Assembly: GCF_017168335.1 (NCBI RefSeq)
Contig: NZ_JABFAU010000004.1
Span: forward strand, 80,110 to 144,109
From: Rhodococcus sp. KRD162
GTDB taxonomy: Bacteria > Actinomycetota > Actinomycetes > Mycobacteriales > Mycobacteriaceae
DNA: 64,000 nt
Direction of reading: 5' to 3'
In this document: positions 9,550 to 18,117 of the stretch, piece by piece
Layout of the letters: each line of letters begins with the position of its first letter
Numbering within the stretch: the first letter of the stretch is position 1
Translations under genes and position numbers: made by a program
The notes under the pieces: model-generated
The model's database searches: none
Told to the model about the DNA's origin: nothing
The model's input: the letters and a program-made list of their open reading frames with translations, nothing else

Positions 9550-10365
9550 TACCGGGCCGTGCCCTGCGCCCAGGTCGTAGGACGCGGCCAGGCAGCGGGT
9601 GACCCACTGCTTTCCGAACGCCACCGCGTCGGGCATCGAGTAACCGTGGGCCAGCGCCGACGCGATCGACGCGGCGAGGGTGTCGCCGCCGCCGTGATCG
9701 TTGCCGGTGTCGATGCGCTCGCTGGTGAATTCGAGGAACTTGTCGCCGTCGAAGAGAAGGTCGGTGCTGTGCGTCGACGTGCGTAGATGGCCACCCTTGA
9801 CCAGGGACCACTGTGCTCCCAGGTCGTGCAGGGCCTCTGCGGCGCGGCGGGCACTGGCGTCGTCCACCACGTCGATGCCGGTGATGAGCCGTACCTCGTC
9901 GAGATTGGGGGTCACCAGCGATGCGATCGGGAACAGGGTGTGCCGGATGGCGTCGAGGGCCTCGGCGTGCAGCAGTGGATCGCCGTGCATGGATGCACAC
10001 ACCGGGTCGACGACGAGGGGAACCGGCTGGTCACGGCCGATGCCGACTTCGGTGCACACGGCGGTGACGGCCTCGATGATCCCGGTGGACGCCAGCATCC
10101 CGGTCTTCGCGGCGCCGACGCCGATGTCCGAGACGACGGAGCGCACCTGCGCCGCCACCACATCGGGGGGAACCTCGTGAAAGCCCGTCACGCCGACGGT
10201 GTTCTGGACCGTGACCGCTGCTACGGCAACGCACGCGTGGACACCCAGCAGTGCCATCGTGCGGCTGTCGGCTTGGATTCCGGCTCCGCCGCCGGAGTCG
10301 GTTCCGGCGATCGTCAGAGCGCGAACGGGAGTCTCGCCGTTGGGCGTGAGCGGTAGGAACTTCAC
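9511..10365 (-). CDS. thiD: Hydroxymethylpyrimidine (phosphate) kinase
   Basis: ThiD phosphorylates HMP and HMP phosphate to the pyrophosphate that ThiE uses. The protein is 284 residues from GTG 10365. Family motifs are ALTIAGTDSGGGAGIQADS at the start, VQNTVGVTGFHEV, KTGMLAS, PLVVDPVCASMHG, VTPNLDEVRLI and the kinase anion hole NDHGGGDTLAASIASALA. It is on the minus strand, as thiD (Rv0422c) is in M. tuberculosis, but thiC, which follows there, is not here. The 3' end overlaps the convergent cyclase gene by 39 bases. Confidence 0.94.
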   Translation of the reverse strand: MKFLPLTPNGETPVRALTIAGTDSGGGAGIQADSRTMALLGVHACVAVAAVTVQNTVGVTGFHEVPPDVVAAQVRSVVSDIGVGAAKTGMLASTGIIEAVTAVCTEVGIGRDQPVPLVVDPVCASMHGDPLLHAEALDAIRHTLFPIASLVTPNLDEVRLITGIDVVDDASARRAAEALHDLGAQWSLVKGGHLRTSTHSTDLLFDGDKFLEFTSERIDTGNDHGGGDTLAASIASALAHGYSMPDAVAFGKQWVTRCLAASYDLGAGHGPVSPLWRLHESEDA

Positions 10366-10655
10366 GAGAGACGACAGTACCGGCGGCGCACCGAGTGCAG
10401 CCCCGGCGGCCGAACTCGAACCTGTGAATATCGGTAGAAAATGTGGTCGGCTTCGAATGTTGTTGTATCACAAGGTCGAACAGGGGCCCTTATGACCGAT
10501 ACCAGCATTCGACTCGGGAACGACATGCAAACCTACGCATCCGAAGGTTTGTTGGTAGAAAAGGTGACAGGGCCACTGCGCGCATGTTTAATAGTGGTGC
10601 ACGTCACATCGAATCCACTCGTTCATCACTTCATACACAGCGAAGGGGGCGTCCT
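10366..10655. other. Gene-free gap upstream of thiD and the first GNAT gene
   Basis: This 290-base gap lies between divergent genes. Short open frames cross it, but none has a ribosome site or recognisable content. It must hold the promoters of thiD (minus) and the GNAT gene (plus). The only clear signal is the GAAGGGGG ribosome site just before 10656. No riboswitch motif was seen on the thiD side. Confidence 0.5.
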
Positions 10656-10982
10656 ATGCTTGCGAATACTCCTAGCGCTGATGTCTCGATCAACAAGGAT
10701 CAGAACCGGTTCGAGCTGCGATTGAACGGCGATCTCGTCGGGATCGTCGGGTTCTACGAGGTGGAGGGGAACGGAACGCGCGCGACGCGAACGCATGTCG
10801 TGTCGTTCATGCATACCGTCGTCACCGAGGATTTCGGCCATCAGGGTCTCGCCGGCATTCTGGTGCGCCGCGCTCTCGACAGTGCCCGTTCCTACGGATG
10901 GAAAGTCCGGCCCGTCTGCACCTACGTGCAGCGATTCGCCGCCGCCAATCCGGAGTACAACGACATGCTCGTTCCGCTCTGA
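10656..10982 (+). CDS. Small GNAT-type N-acetyltransferase (COG2388-like)
   Basis: This is a 108-residue protein with a GAAGGGGG ribosome site before ATG 10656. The layout fits the minimal YjdJ/COG2388 acetyltransferases: FELRLNGDLVGIVGFYEV, HVVSFMHTVVTEDFGHQGLAGILVRRAL (acetyl-CoA loop as HQGLAG), then a C-terminal VRPVCTYVQRFAAANPEY. It is a paralogue of the gene at 11106-11465, sharing the LMHTVV/FMHTVV and GILVR/GVLVR cores. Substrate unknown. The two copies are separated by a triple 16-bp repeat. Confidence 0.8.
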   Translation: MLANTPSADVSINKDQNRFELRLNGDLVGIVGFYEVEGNGTRATRTHVVSFMHTVVTEDFGHQGLAGILVRRALDSARSYGWKVRPVCTYVQRFAAANPEYNDMLVPL

Positions 10983-10992
10983 CGCAGCTCCC

Positions 10993-11040
10993 GGTAAGGC
11001 TCGATCACGGTAGGGCCTGATCACGGTAGAGCTCGATCAC
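10993..11040 (+). repeat. Three tandem 16-bp repeats
   Basis: The units GGTAAGGCTCGATCAC, GGTAGGGCCTGATCAC and GGTAGAGCTCGATCAC follow one another exactly, starting 11 bases after the GNAT stop. Each ends in GATCAC. Differences are confined to the middle of the unit. The array lies between two paralogous GNAT genes and could be a 3' duplication or a set of binding sites. Confidence 0.9.
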
Positions 11041-11105
11041 ATCGAGGACTCGACTCGGCGACAATCGGAGCACTTTTCTCCCGTCACACGAGTAACACTG
11101 GTCTC

Positions 11106-11465
11106 ATGAGTGACATGAGTCACATCATTTCCCGACGCGCCGACGCGGTGACCCCCGTCGAGCGACCCGTCGTCCGTATCGAGGACGACGTCGATCACAG
11201 TAGGTTCGATCTCTTCGTCGACGACGAGCTCGTCGGCATTCTGGGGTACCGCTCAGGTGATGGCAGCGTCGGGGACGGCTCCGTCGTCGCCCTGATGCAT
11301 ACCGTCGTCAAGGAGGAGTACGGCGACCGTGGTTGGGCCGGAGTGCTGGTGCGCGCCTCGCTCAACACCGCGCGCGATCGCCGGTGGCGCATCGTTCCCA
11401 TCTGTACGTTCGTGCGACGGTACCTGGCTGAGCACGAGGAATTTCTGGATCTCGTAGCCGAATAG
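11106..11465 (+). CDS. Small GNAT-type N-acetyltransferase, second paralogue
   Basis: This is a 119-residue protein. It has the same architecture as the gene before it: FDLFVDDELVGILGYR, ALMHTVVKEEYGDRGWAGVLVR (acetyl-CoA loop DRGWAG) and RIVPICTFVRRYLAEHEEF. It has an extra N-terminal 25 residues (MSDMSHIISRRADAV). The pair looks like an old tandem duplication, since the central motif is kept but most other positions differ. A start at the second Met (11115) is possible. Function beyond acetyl transfer is not known. Confidence 0.8.
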   Translation: MSDMSHIISRRADAVTPVERPVVRIEDDVDHSRFDLFVDDELVGILGYRSGDGSVGDGSVVALMHTVVKEEYGDRGWAGVLVRASLNTARDRRWRIVPICTFVRRYLAEHEEFLDLVAE

Positions 11466-11549
11466 AGAGCACTGCTCTTGCGATGGGGCGGGGTTGGGTG
11501 AATACTGCTTCCTGGAGAGAGCGCCGCTCTCGAAAGGATGTGGATCCCG

Positions 11550-12146
11550 ATGCGCCCAACTCTGTATCTCTTCATCGGACTGATGTTCGCCGTGTACCCG
11601 GCGCTTCGGCCCTACTCGGACGAGGTGGGTACAGCCGGAGCGGAGGCTTTCGCATCCCCGGCCTGGGTCCTTGCCCACACCGCCGCGATGCTCGGTTTCA
11701 TCGCTGTCGGACTGGCCGTGACGTACACCGGTCGGCGGTCCGATGTCGCAGTGGTCGCCACCTGGATCGGTGTCGGACTGGTGCTGCCGTACTACGGCGC
11801 GGAGACGTTCGCCCTGCACGCGTTGGGCGTCGACGCTCTCGCGAACTCGAACCCCGGCCTGATCGAATTGGCCGAACCGATCCGCTACTCGCCTGCGCAG
11901 TCGGTCATGTTCGGCCTCGGCCTGGTGCTGCTCGCCGTCGGTCTGGTGGCATTCGCGCTGCACAATCGCTACGCCATGGTGCTGGCGGCCGGATTCGTGC
12001 TCTTTCTGCCGCAGTTCTACGCGCCCCCTGCCGTGCGCATAGCGCACGGCCTGCTGATCGCCCTCGGAGCGATTGTTGCCGCCCGCGCAGTGGCAGCCCC
12101 GTCGGATGCGTCTGATCAGCCGATCTCGACGACCACCGGGGCGTGA
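11550..12146 (+). CDS. Polytopic membrane protein, function unknown
   Basis: This is a 198-residue protein from ATG 11550, with GAAAGG 12 bases upstream; ATG 11538 is in frame but sits against the ribosome site. About five or six membrane segments are visible: TLYLFIGLMFAVYPAL, VLAHTAAMLGFIAVGLAV, VAVVATWIGVGLVLPYYG, FGLGLVLLAVGLVAFAL and YAMVLAAGFVLFLPQFY. The tail is short and polar. I do not recognise the family. The 3' end overlaps the convergent xthA by 31 bases. Confidence 0.65.
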   Translation: MRPTLYLFIGLMFAVYPALRPYSDEVGTAGAEAFASPAWVLAHTAAMLGFIAVGLAVTYTGRRSDVAVVATWIGVGLVLPYYGAETFALHALGVDALANSNPGLIELAEPIRYSPAQSVMFGLGLVLLAVGLVAFALHNRYAMVLAAGFVLFLPQFYAPPAVRIAHGLLIALGAIVAARAVAAPSDASDQPISTTTGA

Positions 12147-12916
12147 TCGCTGGCACCCTTGCCCTTGCGTTCCTCGCGGTCGATCGACGCTCCGGTCACG
12201 CGGGCCGACAGGGCAGGCGAGGTCAACGCCATGTCGATGCGTAGACCCTGCTTCTTCGGGAAGCGCAACTGCGTGTAATCCCAGTAGGTGTACGTTCTCG
12301 GTTCGGGAGTGAACTGCCGTGTGACCTCGGTGAATCCGGCGTCGGCGAAGGCGGCGAAGGCATCACGCTCGGCCTGGGAGGTGTGCGTCTTGCCCTCGAA
12401 CAGTGCCGGATCCCAGACATCGTCGTCGGTGGGCGCGATGTTCCAGTCGCCCACGAGGGCGATCTGCGCCTGCGGATCGGCCGCCACCCACGCCTGGGCG
12501 TCGGCTTTGAGCGCAGCGAGCCACTCGAGCTTGTACGTGTAGTGCGGATCGGCCAGTTCGCGCCCGTTCGGCACATACAGGCTCCAGACGCGCACCCCGT
12601 CGCAGGTGGCCCCGATGGCACGGGCCTCCTGAGCTGGGTCGATCTCGGGGTCCTTGCTGAAACCGGGCTGATCCTCGAACCCGACCTGCACATCGGCCAG
12701 TCCGACTCGCGACGCGATCGCGACGCCGTTCCACTGACTCAGCCCGACATGGGCCACCTCGTACCCGATGTCGGTGAACCGCTCGTACGGAAACTGTGCG
12801 TCCTTGCACTTGGTTTCCTGCATCGCCAGTACATCGACATCCGATCGTTGCAGCCAATCGACGATTCGATCCTGACGGGAGCGGACGGAGTTCACATTCC
12901 AAGTAGCCAAGCGCAC
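12116..12916 (-). CDS. xthA: Exodeoxyribonuclease III (AP endonuclease)
   Basis: XthA cuts DNA at abasic sites and removes 3' blocks in base excision repair. The protein is 266 residues from GTG 12916; the frame runs on upstream into the neighbouring GNAT gene and that part is rejected. Motifs in order: RLATWNVNS, LAMQETKC (catalytic Glu), VWSLYVPNG, ALVGDWNIAPTD (Asp-Trp-Asn), FTEVTRQF, TYWDY, LRIDMAL and SDHAPVVVEI at the end (catalytic Asp-His). The order xthA, GNAT, def on the minus strand is that of Rv0427c-Rv0429c. Confidence 0.93.
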   Translation of the reverse strand: MRLATWNVNSVRSRQDRIVDWLQRSDVDVLAMQETKCKDAQFPYERFTDIGYEVAHVGLSQWNGVAIASRVGLADVQVGFEDQPGFSKDPEIDPAQEARAIGATCDGVRVWSLYVPNGRELADPHYTYKLEWLAALKADAQAWVAADPQAQIALVGDWNIAPTDDDVWDPALFEGKTHTSQAERDAFAAFADAGFTEVTRQFTPEPRTYTYWDYTQLRFPKKQGLRIDMALTSPALSARVTGASIDREERKGKGASDHAPVVVEIG

Positions 12917-12927
12917 GGGAACAAACC

Positions 12928-13890
12928 CTATAGAACCCTGCCGACAGAGTTCGCACCGATCGCTTCGGTCGGTCGGGCGTAGCGGTACCGGTGATGGTCG
13001 ATGAAGCCCAGATCTCGGTACAGGGCAACGGCTTCGGCGTTGTCCACCGATACCTGCAGATAGGCGTGCGTCGCTCCGATCTGGCGCCCCCATCGCACCA
13101 GTTCTCCGCACATCAGGGTGCCGAGTCCGTTGCGGCGATGCTCCGGGGCAACCCGGAGCGAGGCCAATCCCACCCAGCGGCGACCGTCGGGTGCGGTAGT
13201 GACCGCTGCGCGCCCCACGGCAACGGCCCCGAAACCGAGCGTGCCGAAGCCGAGCGCACCGTCGTGGACGGCGGACACCACCTCCGCTGCGCCCGCGGGT
13301 GCTGTGCCGCCCTGGTAGTGGAGGGAAGCCAACCACTCGGCCGTCGGCTCCTCTGTCACGGCGATGGCCGAATCGCCATCGCGTAGACCGAGATTCGAGA
13401 TGTCCGCAGCCATGACGGCGCTCTCGTTGTAGGTCGACCAGCCGTCCGGGGCCCGGCCGAGGCGGTCGGGCAATGACAGCGTGGGCGGCAGTGCGCGTGC
13501 GGCGTACCAGGCGGTGATCGCCGACAGCGTCTCGGCACTCGTCGAGGCTCCGGGCTCGAGCGGTGACGCCGAATTGGCGCGGCCGGTGAACCCGTGCCCG
13601 AAGCGCAGCTGCCAGCCATCGATCCATTCACGTTCGACGCCCGGCCAGCCGTCGGCGGCAGCAGCCTCGAGCGCGCGGATCTCGGAAGTCCGAATCGGTC
13701 TGGGGCCCAAGGGTTTCAATGCGACGACGCGATCGGCCGCGATCTGTACCAGCGCGCCGTCGCGGCCGCGGACCGAGACCGCCTGCGCGTCGATCGCCAC
13801 CAGTTCGCCGATGATGTCCGTCATCGGATGGGTGTGCCCGGGTGGCAATCGGTATCGGAGCATCACCCGCGAGCCCACGGCGGCGCTCAC
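12928..13890 (-). CDS. GNAT N-acetyltransferase with N-terminal SH3-like region (Rv0428c-like)
   Basis: This is a 320-residue protein. The N-terminal 65 residues (GSRVMLRYRLP, IIGELVAIDAQAVSVRGRDG) look like a small beta-barrel domain. The C-terminal half is a GNAT domain with LASLRVAPEHRRNGLGTLM (acetyl-CoA loop RRNGLG) and YLQVSVDNAEAVALYRDLGF. A repeated GFGTLGFGA stretch sits in the middle. The position between xthA and def equals Rv0428c of M. tuberculosis. The substrate is not known. It lies 11 bases upstream of xthA on the same strand and 19 bases downstream of def, so the three may be one transcript. Confidence 0.86.
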   Translation of the reverse strand: MSAAVGSRVMLRYRLPPGHTHPMTDIIGELVAIDAQAVSVRGRDGALVQIAADRVVALKPLGPRPIRTSEIRALEAAAADGWPGVEREWIDGWQLRFGHGFTGRANSASPLEPGASTSAETLSAITAWYAARALPPTLSLPDRLGRAPDGWSTYNESAVMAADISNLGLRDGDSAIAVTEEPTAEWLASLHYQGGTAPAGAAEVVSAVHDGALGFGTLGFGAVAVGRAAVTTAPDGRRWVGLASLRVAPEHRRNGLGTLMCGELVRWGRQIGATHAYLQVSVDNAEAVALYRDLGFIDHHRYRYARPTEAIGANSVGRVL

Positions 13891-13909
13891 TGCTCGGCCA
13901 TCGAGTCGA

Positions 13910-14506
13910 TCAGTCCTCGTCGTCGTGGCCGAAGGGATCGTCGACCGTTCCCGGCGTCCAGCTCAGTCCCGGCACGCCCCACCCGGCGCGTTTGATGGCC
14001 TTCTTGGCCGCCCGGGCATGCCGACCGATGAGAACATCGGTGTACAGGAAGCCGTCGAGATGACCCACCTCGTGCTGAAGCATCCGAGCGAAGAAGTCCC
14101 GTCCCTCGATATCTACCGGATCGCCGTTGGCGTCGGTGCCGGTCACTCTGGCCCAGTCCGCGCGGCCGGTGGGGTGTTGCTCACCGGGCACCGACAGGCA
14201 GCCCTCGTCGTCGTCCTCGGGATCGGGCATCGTCTCCGGGATCTCGGAGGTTTCGAGCACCGGGTTGACGACCTCGCCGCGGCGGCGGATCATTTTCCCG
14301 TCCGAACCCTGATCGGGGCAGTCGTAGATGAACAGACGCTTGCCGACGCCCACCTGGTTGGCTGCGAGACCGACACCGTTGGCGGCGGCCAAGGTCTCGT
14401 ACATGTCGGCGATCAACTCGGCCAACTCGGCGGGTGACTCGGTGACGGGAGCGGTAGCGGTGTGCAGCACCGGATCGCCGACGATCCGGATGGGAAGAAT
14501 TGCCAT
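13910..14506 (-). CDS. def: Peptide deformylase
   Basis: Def removes the formyl group from new N-termini. The protein is 198 residues from ATG 14506, matching the 197 of M. tuberculosis Def. The three metal motifs are present: [10 protein letters not shown] (motif 1), EGCLSVPG (motif 2 with the Cys ligand) and HEVGHLDG (motif 3 with both His and the catalytic Glu). An insertion between motifs 1 and 2 (MPDPEDDDE) resembles other actinobacterial forms. A possible upstream extension to 14533 lacks support. It leads a likely def-GNAT-xthA unit. Confidence 0.95.
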   Translation of the reverse strand: MAILPIRIVGDPVLHTATAPVTESPAELAELIADMYETLAAANGVGLAANQVGVGKRLFIYDCPDQGSDGKMIRRRGEVVNPVLETSEIPETMPDPEDDDEGCLSVPGEQHPTGRADWARVTGTDANGDPVDIEGRDFFARMLQHEVGHLDGFLYTDVLIGRHARAAKKAIKRAGWGVPGLSWTPGTVDDPFGHDDED

Positions 14507-14879
14507 GGTCGACAAGGATAGTGGGTCGCTCACGTGACCTGGCCGAGGGCAACCGCACCTGGTTGTTCGGTATCGGCGTCGAGGCGCGGGATTTCGCCGA
14601 CGAAGAGCGATAGTGAACCGTCAGGTGCGGATCGACCCTGGGCGTCGCGCAAGCGAAGCCGCGGAACACGCCACGCGCCGGTACTTCGTCGGAGCCGTGC
14701 CTCGGGCGTCGAGCATGGTTGAATGATGGCCGAAGTACAACTGTGTAATTCGCTCGAGGTTCGGTCGGCGTTCGTACGGATGCCGGCAGCACTGGGGGTA
14801 GCAGATTTCCCAGGGTTCGGTTGTCGCGCGCGTTCGGTGATCACGCAGGCCCTTGGGAGTCGAGAAGTCGAGGAGTGGG
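14507..14879. other. Gene-free gap between def and the DUF3263 gene
   Basis: This 373-base region lies between divergent genes. Overlapping open frames on both strands were looked at and none has a ribosome site or family-like composition. It should hold promoters for def (minus) and for the DUF3263 gene (plus). An AGGAGTGGG ribosome site ends it at 14871-14879. Confidence 0.5.
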
Positions 14880-15218
14880 ATGGACGGCGCAGCAGCGCGT
14901 GACTCGAACCAGTCTCAGCAATCGGGAAGTTCGGACAGCACCCAGGACCCGAACGAGGTCGGCGCGGACGGACTGAGTCGACGAGAGCACGACATCCTGT
15001 CCTTCGAGCGGCAGTGGTGGAAGTACGCCGGAGCCAAGGAAGAGGCCATCAAGGAACTCTTCTCCATGTCGGCAACCCGCTACTACCAGATCCTCAACGC
15101 CTTGGTCGATCGTCCCGAAGCCCTTGCCGCGGATCCGATGCTGGTCAAGCGTCTGCGTCGACTGCGGGCCAGTCGGCAGAAGGCCCGCGCAGCTCGACGC
15201 CTGGGTTTCGACGTCTGA
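14880..15218 (+). CDS. DUF3263 family protein (Rv0430-like)
   Basis: This is a 112-residue protein from ATG 14880 with a strong AGGAG site. The N-terminal 35 residues are polar and Ser/Gln/Asp rich. The conserved part is LSRREHDILSFERQWWKYAGAKEEAIKEL, with SATRYYQILNALVDRPEAL resembling a helix-turn-helix, and a basic tail (KRLRRLRASRQKARAARR). The fold suggests DNA binding, but the role is unknown. Gene order matches Rv0430-Rv0431-Rv0432 with the LytR_C and sodC genes downstream. Confidence 0.88.
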   Translation: MDGAAARDSNQSQQSGSSDSTQDPNEVGADGLSRREHDILSFERQWWKYAGAKEEAIKELFSMSATRYYQILNALVDRPEALAADPMLVKRLRRLRASRQKARAARRLGFDV

Positions 15219-15275
15219 GCGGGTCCGTGATCAGGTGTTCCGAGTCCTCGTCGACGGTCGGCTAGGGTCGAGTAC

Positions 15276-15809
15276 GTGAGCAGCCCCAACCCGGAACAGA
15301 CCGGGCCACCACTCCGCGCGCTGGCGATGGTGCTGATCTCGCTGGCGATTCTGTTCGCAGCGATCGGTGCGCTCTCGCTCACCGGTTCGGACTCCGACGA
15401 GGCGGCGGCCGAGCCCTCCTCCTCCGAGACCGCCGCAGCCGAGACCACGAGCGCACCGGCAGCCGCGCCTACCTCGCAGGCACCCGTCGGCGACGCGTCG
15501 ACCAGCAGTGCACCCCAGACCACCACCTCGAGTACCCCCGCCGACGTCGAGGTGCGAGTGCTCAACAACTCGAACATCTCCGGTCTCGCCGCCGACACGG
15601 CCGGTACGTTGACTGCCGACGGGTGGACGATCACCGAAACCGGAAACTTCAACGAAGCCCAGTTCGCACAGAGCGCCGTCTACTACGGCACCGCTGCAGG
15701 TGAGGAACAGGCTGCGCAGGCGATCGCCACGCAACTCGGCGTCCCGGCCGAGGCCAAGCCGAGCTCGCTCGAGTCCACGACCGGCGTGGTAGTCATCGTG
15801 ACCCAGTAA
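15276..15809 (+). CDS. LytR_C domain envelope protein (Rv0431/VirR-like)
   Basis: This is a 177-residue protein from GTG 15276. It has a short cytoplasmic start, one membrane helix (ALAMVLISLAILFAAIGAL), a long Ala/Ser/Thr/Pro-rich linker (about residues 45-85), then a LytR_C domain (VEVRVLNNSNISGLAADTAG, AQSAVYYGTAAGEEQAAQAI, GVVVIVTQ end). In M. tuberculosis the positional match Rv0431 (VirR) affects vesicle release and envelope integrity. The low-complexity linker probably spans the cell wall layer. It follows the DUF3263 gene and precedes sodC. Confidence 0.87.
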   Translation: MSSPNPEQTGPPLRALAMVLISLAILFAAIGALSLTGSDSDEAAAEPSSSETAAAETTSAPAAAPTSQAPVGDASTSSAPQTTTSSTPADVEVRVLNNSNISGLAADTAGTLTADGWTITETGNFNEAQFAQSAVYYGTAAGEEQAAQAIATQLGVPAEAKPSSLESTTGVVVIVTQ

Positions 15810-15906
15810 TTTCGGCCTTCGAGATCGTGCCCGGTTCTTCCGAATCGGGCGGCACGTTATCATTTTTCGAGCCCGGCGAAACTGCCTGAAAGAGGAGCGA
15901 TTTCCG

Positions 15907-16617
15907 ATGGACATGTTCAACAGACGCACTACTGCGACACGATCGCTGCATTACGTGGTGCCGGTCCTCGCGATCGCGGCCCTTGGGCTCTCTGCCTGCA
16001 GCAACGGTGAGGTCGCCTCCGACGTACCCGGAACCGTGCCGCCGGTATGGACCGGCGAATCCGATCCGTCGGCGGCAGCCGTCGCCGGAGACGGACGGGG
16101 CGGGTCGGACTCCGCCGACTCCATCGAAGGCACGTTGCGCAACCCGTCCGGGGCGCAGGTCGGCACGGTGACGTTCACGTCCGAGGGCGACAAGCTCACC
16201 GTCACCGCCGAGGTCGAGGACATGACCCCCGGCTTCCACGGATTCCACGTCCACACCGTCGCCGCATGCGAGCCCAACTCGGTGGCACCCACCGGCGGCG
16301 AACCGGGTGCGTTCCTGTCCGCGGGCGGCCACCTGCAGGTCGATGGCCGAACCGGTCATCCCGCCAGCGGTGATCTGACGTCCATTCAGGTCGGCGAGGA
16401 CGGCACCGGCCGCCTCGTCACCACCACAGATGCGATCACGCTCGACGATCTGCGCGCGGATGGTGCGGGAACTTCGGTGATCGTGCACGAAGGTGCCGAC
16501 AACTTCGCCAATATTCCGCCGCGCTACACCCTTCCCGACGGTGCGGCGGTGCCCGACATGACTACGTTGATGACCGGCGACGCCGGTGCCAGGGCTGCGT
16601 GCGCGGTACTCCAGTAG
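15907..16617 (+). CDS. sodC: Cu/Zn superoxide dismutase, lipoprotein
   Basis: This is a 236-residue secreted enzyme that converts superoxide to peroxide and oxygen outside the membrane. The signal peptide ends in LGLSAC with Cys31 as the lipid site. Copper and zinc ligands appear as FHGFHVHTVAAC, SAGGHLQV, GHPASGDL and VIVHEGADN. A structural disulfide is likely between the Cys in HTVAAC and the Cys near the C-terminus (RAACAVL). An AAAGAGGAG ribosome site precedes the ATG. It corresponds to Rv0432. The stop is directly followed by the ybdK start. Confidence 0.94.
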   Translation: MDMFNRRTTATRSLHYVVPVLAIAALGLSACSNGEVASDVPGTVPPVWTGESDPSAAAVAGDGRGGSDSADSIEGTLRNPSGAQVGTVTFTSEGDKLTVTAEVEDMTPGFHGFHVHTVAACEPNSVAPTGGEPGAFLSAGGHLQVDGRTGHPASGDLTSIQVGEDGTGRLVTTTDAITLDDLRADGAGTSVIVHEGADNFANIPPRYTLPDGAAVPDMTTLMTGDAGARAACAVLQ

Positions 16618-16618
16618 T

Positions 16619-17749
16619 TTGAGCGCTCCCCGGATCCACTTCGCGAGCTCCCCGCGCCCGACGCTCGGCGTCGAATGGGAGATCGCATTGGTCGACAGGA
16701 ACACGCGAGATCTCGTCAACTCCGCCGAGGCGGTCATCGACGGCGTCCACGAACTGGCCGGGGACACCCCGAGGGTGACCAAGGAGTTGCTCCGCAACAC
16801 CGTCGAGCTCGTCACCGGTGTGTGCGAGAACGTCGGTGAAGCGATGGCGGACCTGGGTGGCTCCCTGGAATTGGTGCGACGCGCAGCGGATCCGTTGGGA
16901 ATCGACTTGTTCTCGGCAGGTACGCATCCTTTTGCCGAGTGGTCCACCCAGCAGCTCACCAGCTCGCCGAGTTACGACGAGTTGATCGCTCGAACTCAGT
17001 GGTGGGGTCGGCAGATGCTGATCTGGGGTGTGCACGTGCACGTGGGAGTGTCGTCCCCGGACAAGGTCTTTCCCATTCTCAACTCGCTGTTGCTGCAGTA
17101 CCCGCACCTGCTGGCGCTGTCGGCATCCTCGCCGATCTGGGCGGGCAACGACACCGGATACGCCAGCAATCGCGCGTTGATGTTCCAGCAGCTGCCGACG
17201 GCAGGGCTTCCGTTCCAGTTCGAGGACTGGTCGCAGTTCGAGGGATTCGTTCGCGACCAACTCAAGACCGGGGTCATCGAACAACTCGGTGGCATGCACT
17301 GGGACATTCGGCCGGCACCGAAGTGGGGAACCATCGAGGTCCGAGTGTGCGACGGGGCGTCGACCAAGCGGGAACTCGCTGCGCTGGTCGCGCTGACGCA
17401 CTGCCTCATCGTGAACCTCGACGAGCGGCTGGAAGCGGGGGAGACATTGCCGTCGATCCCACCGTGGCACGTGCAGGAGAACAAGTGGCGGGCGGCCCGA
17501 TACGGACTCGACGCCGAGATCATCGTGGACTCGGACAGTAGCGAGCGATTGGTCACCGATGACCTGAGCGACCTGCTCGAGAGGTTGACTCCGACCGCCG
17601 TCCGTCTGAACTGTGTGGACGAGCTCGCCGCGGTGGCCGATATTCCCCGGCTGGGGGCGTCGTATCAGCGTCAACGTGCGGTTGCGGCGACATCAGGCGG
17701 CGATTTGCGTGCCGTCGTGGAGTACTTGGTGTCCGATCTCCACTCGTGA
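16619..17749 (+). CDS. YbdK-type carboxylate-amine (glutamate-cysteine) ligase
   Basis: Starting at TTG 16619, one base after the sodC stop, the protein is 376 residues, the same length I recall for Rv0433. The frame is open further up inside sodC, but the TTG start matches the family N-terminus (FASSPRPTLGVEWEIALVD). Other family motifs are ELLRNTVELVTG, SAGTHPFAEW, IWGVHVHVGV, MHWDIRPAPKWGTIEVRVCD and ENKWRAARYGLDAE. YbdK proteins have weak glutamate-cysteine ligase activity; the true substrate here is unknown. It is probably co-translated with sodC. The 3' end is 7 bases from the convergent mrpG. Confidence 0.88.
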   Translation: MSAPRIHFASSPRPTLGVEWEIALVDRNTRDLVNSAEAVIDGVHELAGDTPRVTKELLRNTVELVTGVCENVGEAMADLGGSLELVRRAADPLGIDLFSAGTHPFAEWSTQQLTSSPSYDELIARTQWWGRQMLIWGVHVHVGVSSPDKVFPILNSLLLQYPHLLALSASSPIWAGNDTGYASNRALMFQQLPTAGLPFQFEDWSQFEGFVRDQLKTGVIEQLGGMHWDIRPAPKWGTIEVRVCDGASTKRELAALVALTHCLIVNLDERLEAGETLPSIPPWHVQENKWRAARYGLDAEIIVDSDSSERLVTDDLSDLLERLTPTAVRLNCVDELAAVADIPRLGASYQRQRAVAATSGGDLRAVVEYLVSDLHS

Positions 17750-17756
17750 TACCAGG

Positions 17757-18098
17757 TCACCGATCGGAGTCGTTCGGTTCCCTCTCGTTGACGATCAGCA
17801 GTCCGTCGCGGCCCCGCTGCTCTCGGTAGGCGACGCGGCCGACGGTGTGTGCGATGACCGGAGCGGTCACCAGCGTGAACACTCCGACGAGCAGCAGCAT
17901 CCAGATGTCGACGTTGCCCCGCAGGCTGATGATGGCCCCGATCAACACCATGATCAGGCCGGCCACCTGCGGCTTGGTGGCCGCGTGCATCCTCGACAGC
18001 GTGTCGGGAAAACGCACGATGCCGACGGCGGCGGTGAATGCCATCACAGCTCCCGACAGGATGAATACGGAAGCGATGACCTGAGTAACGGTGCTCAT
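17757..18098 (-). CDS. mrpG: Mrp antiporter subunit G
   Basis: This is a 113-residue membrane protein with three helices (QVIASVFILSGAVMAFTAAVG, VAGLIMVLIGAIISL and WMLLLVGVFTLVTAPVIAHTV). The GIVRFPDTLSRMHAATK motif is diagnostic for MnhG/MrpG. It is the last gene of the Mrp operon, 19 bases after mrpF. All Mrp subunits are needed for Na+/H+ exchange in the membrane. The tail is polar (EREPNDSDR). Confidence 0.92.
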   Translation of the reverse strand: MSTVTQVIASVFILSGAVMAFTAAVGIVRFPDTLSRMHAATKPQVAGLIMVLIGAIISLRGNVDIWMLLLVGVFTLVTAPVIAHTVGRVAYREQRGRDGLLIVNEREPNDSDR

Positions 18099-18117
18099 TG
18101 GTCCCTCACAGTAGTGC

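Noticed and set aside
14530..14844. Open frame of 104 codons, minus strand, next to def
   Set aside because: The composition is Arg/Ser/Pro rich without any motif or ribosome site, and it lies in a promoter gap.
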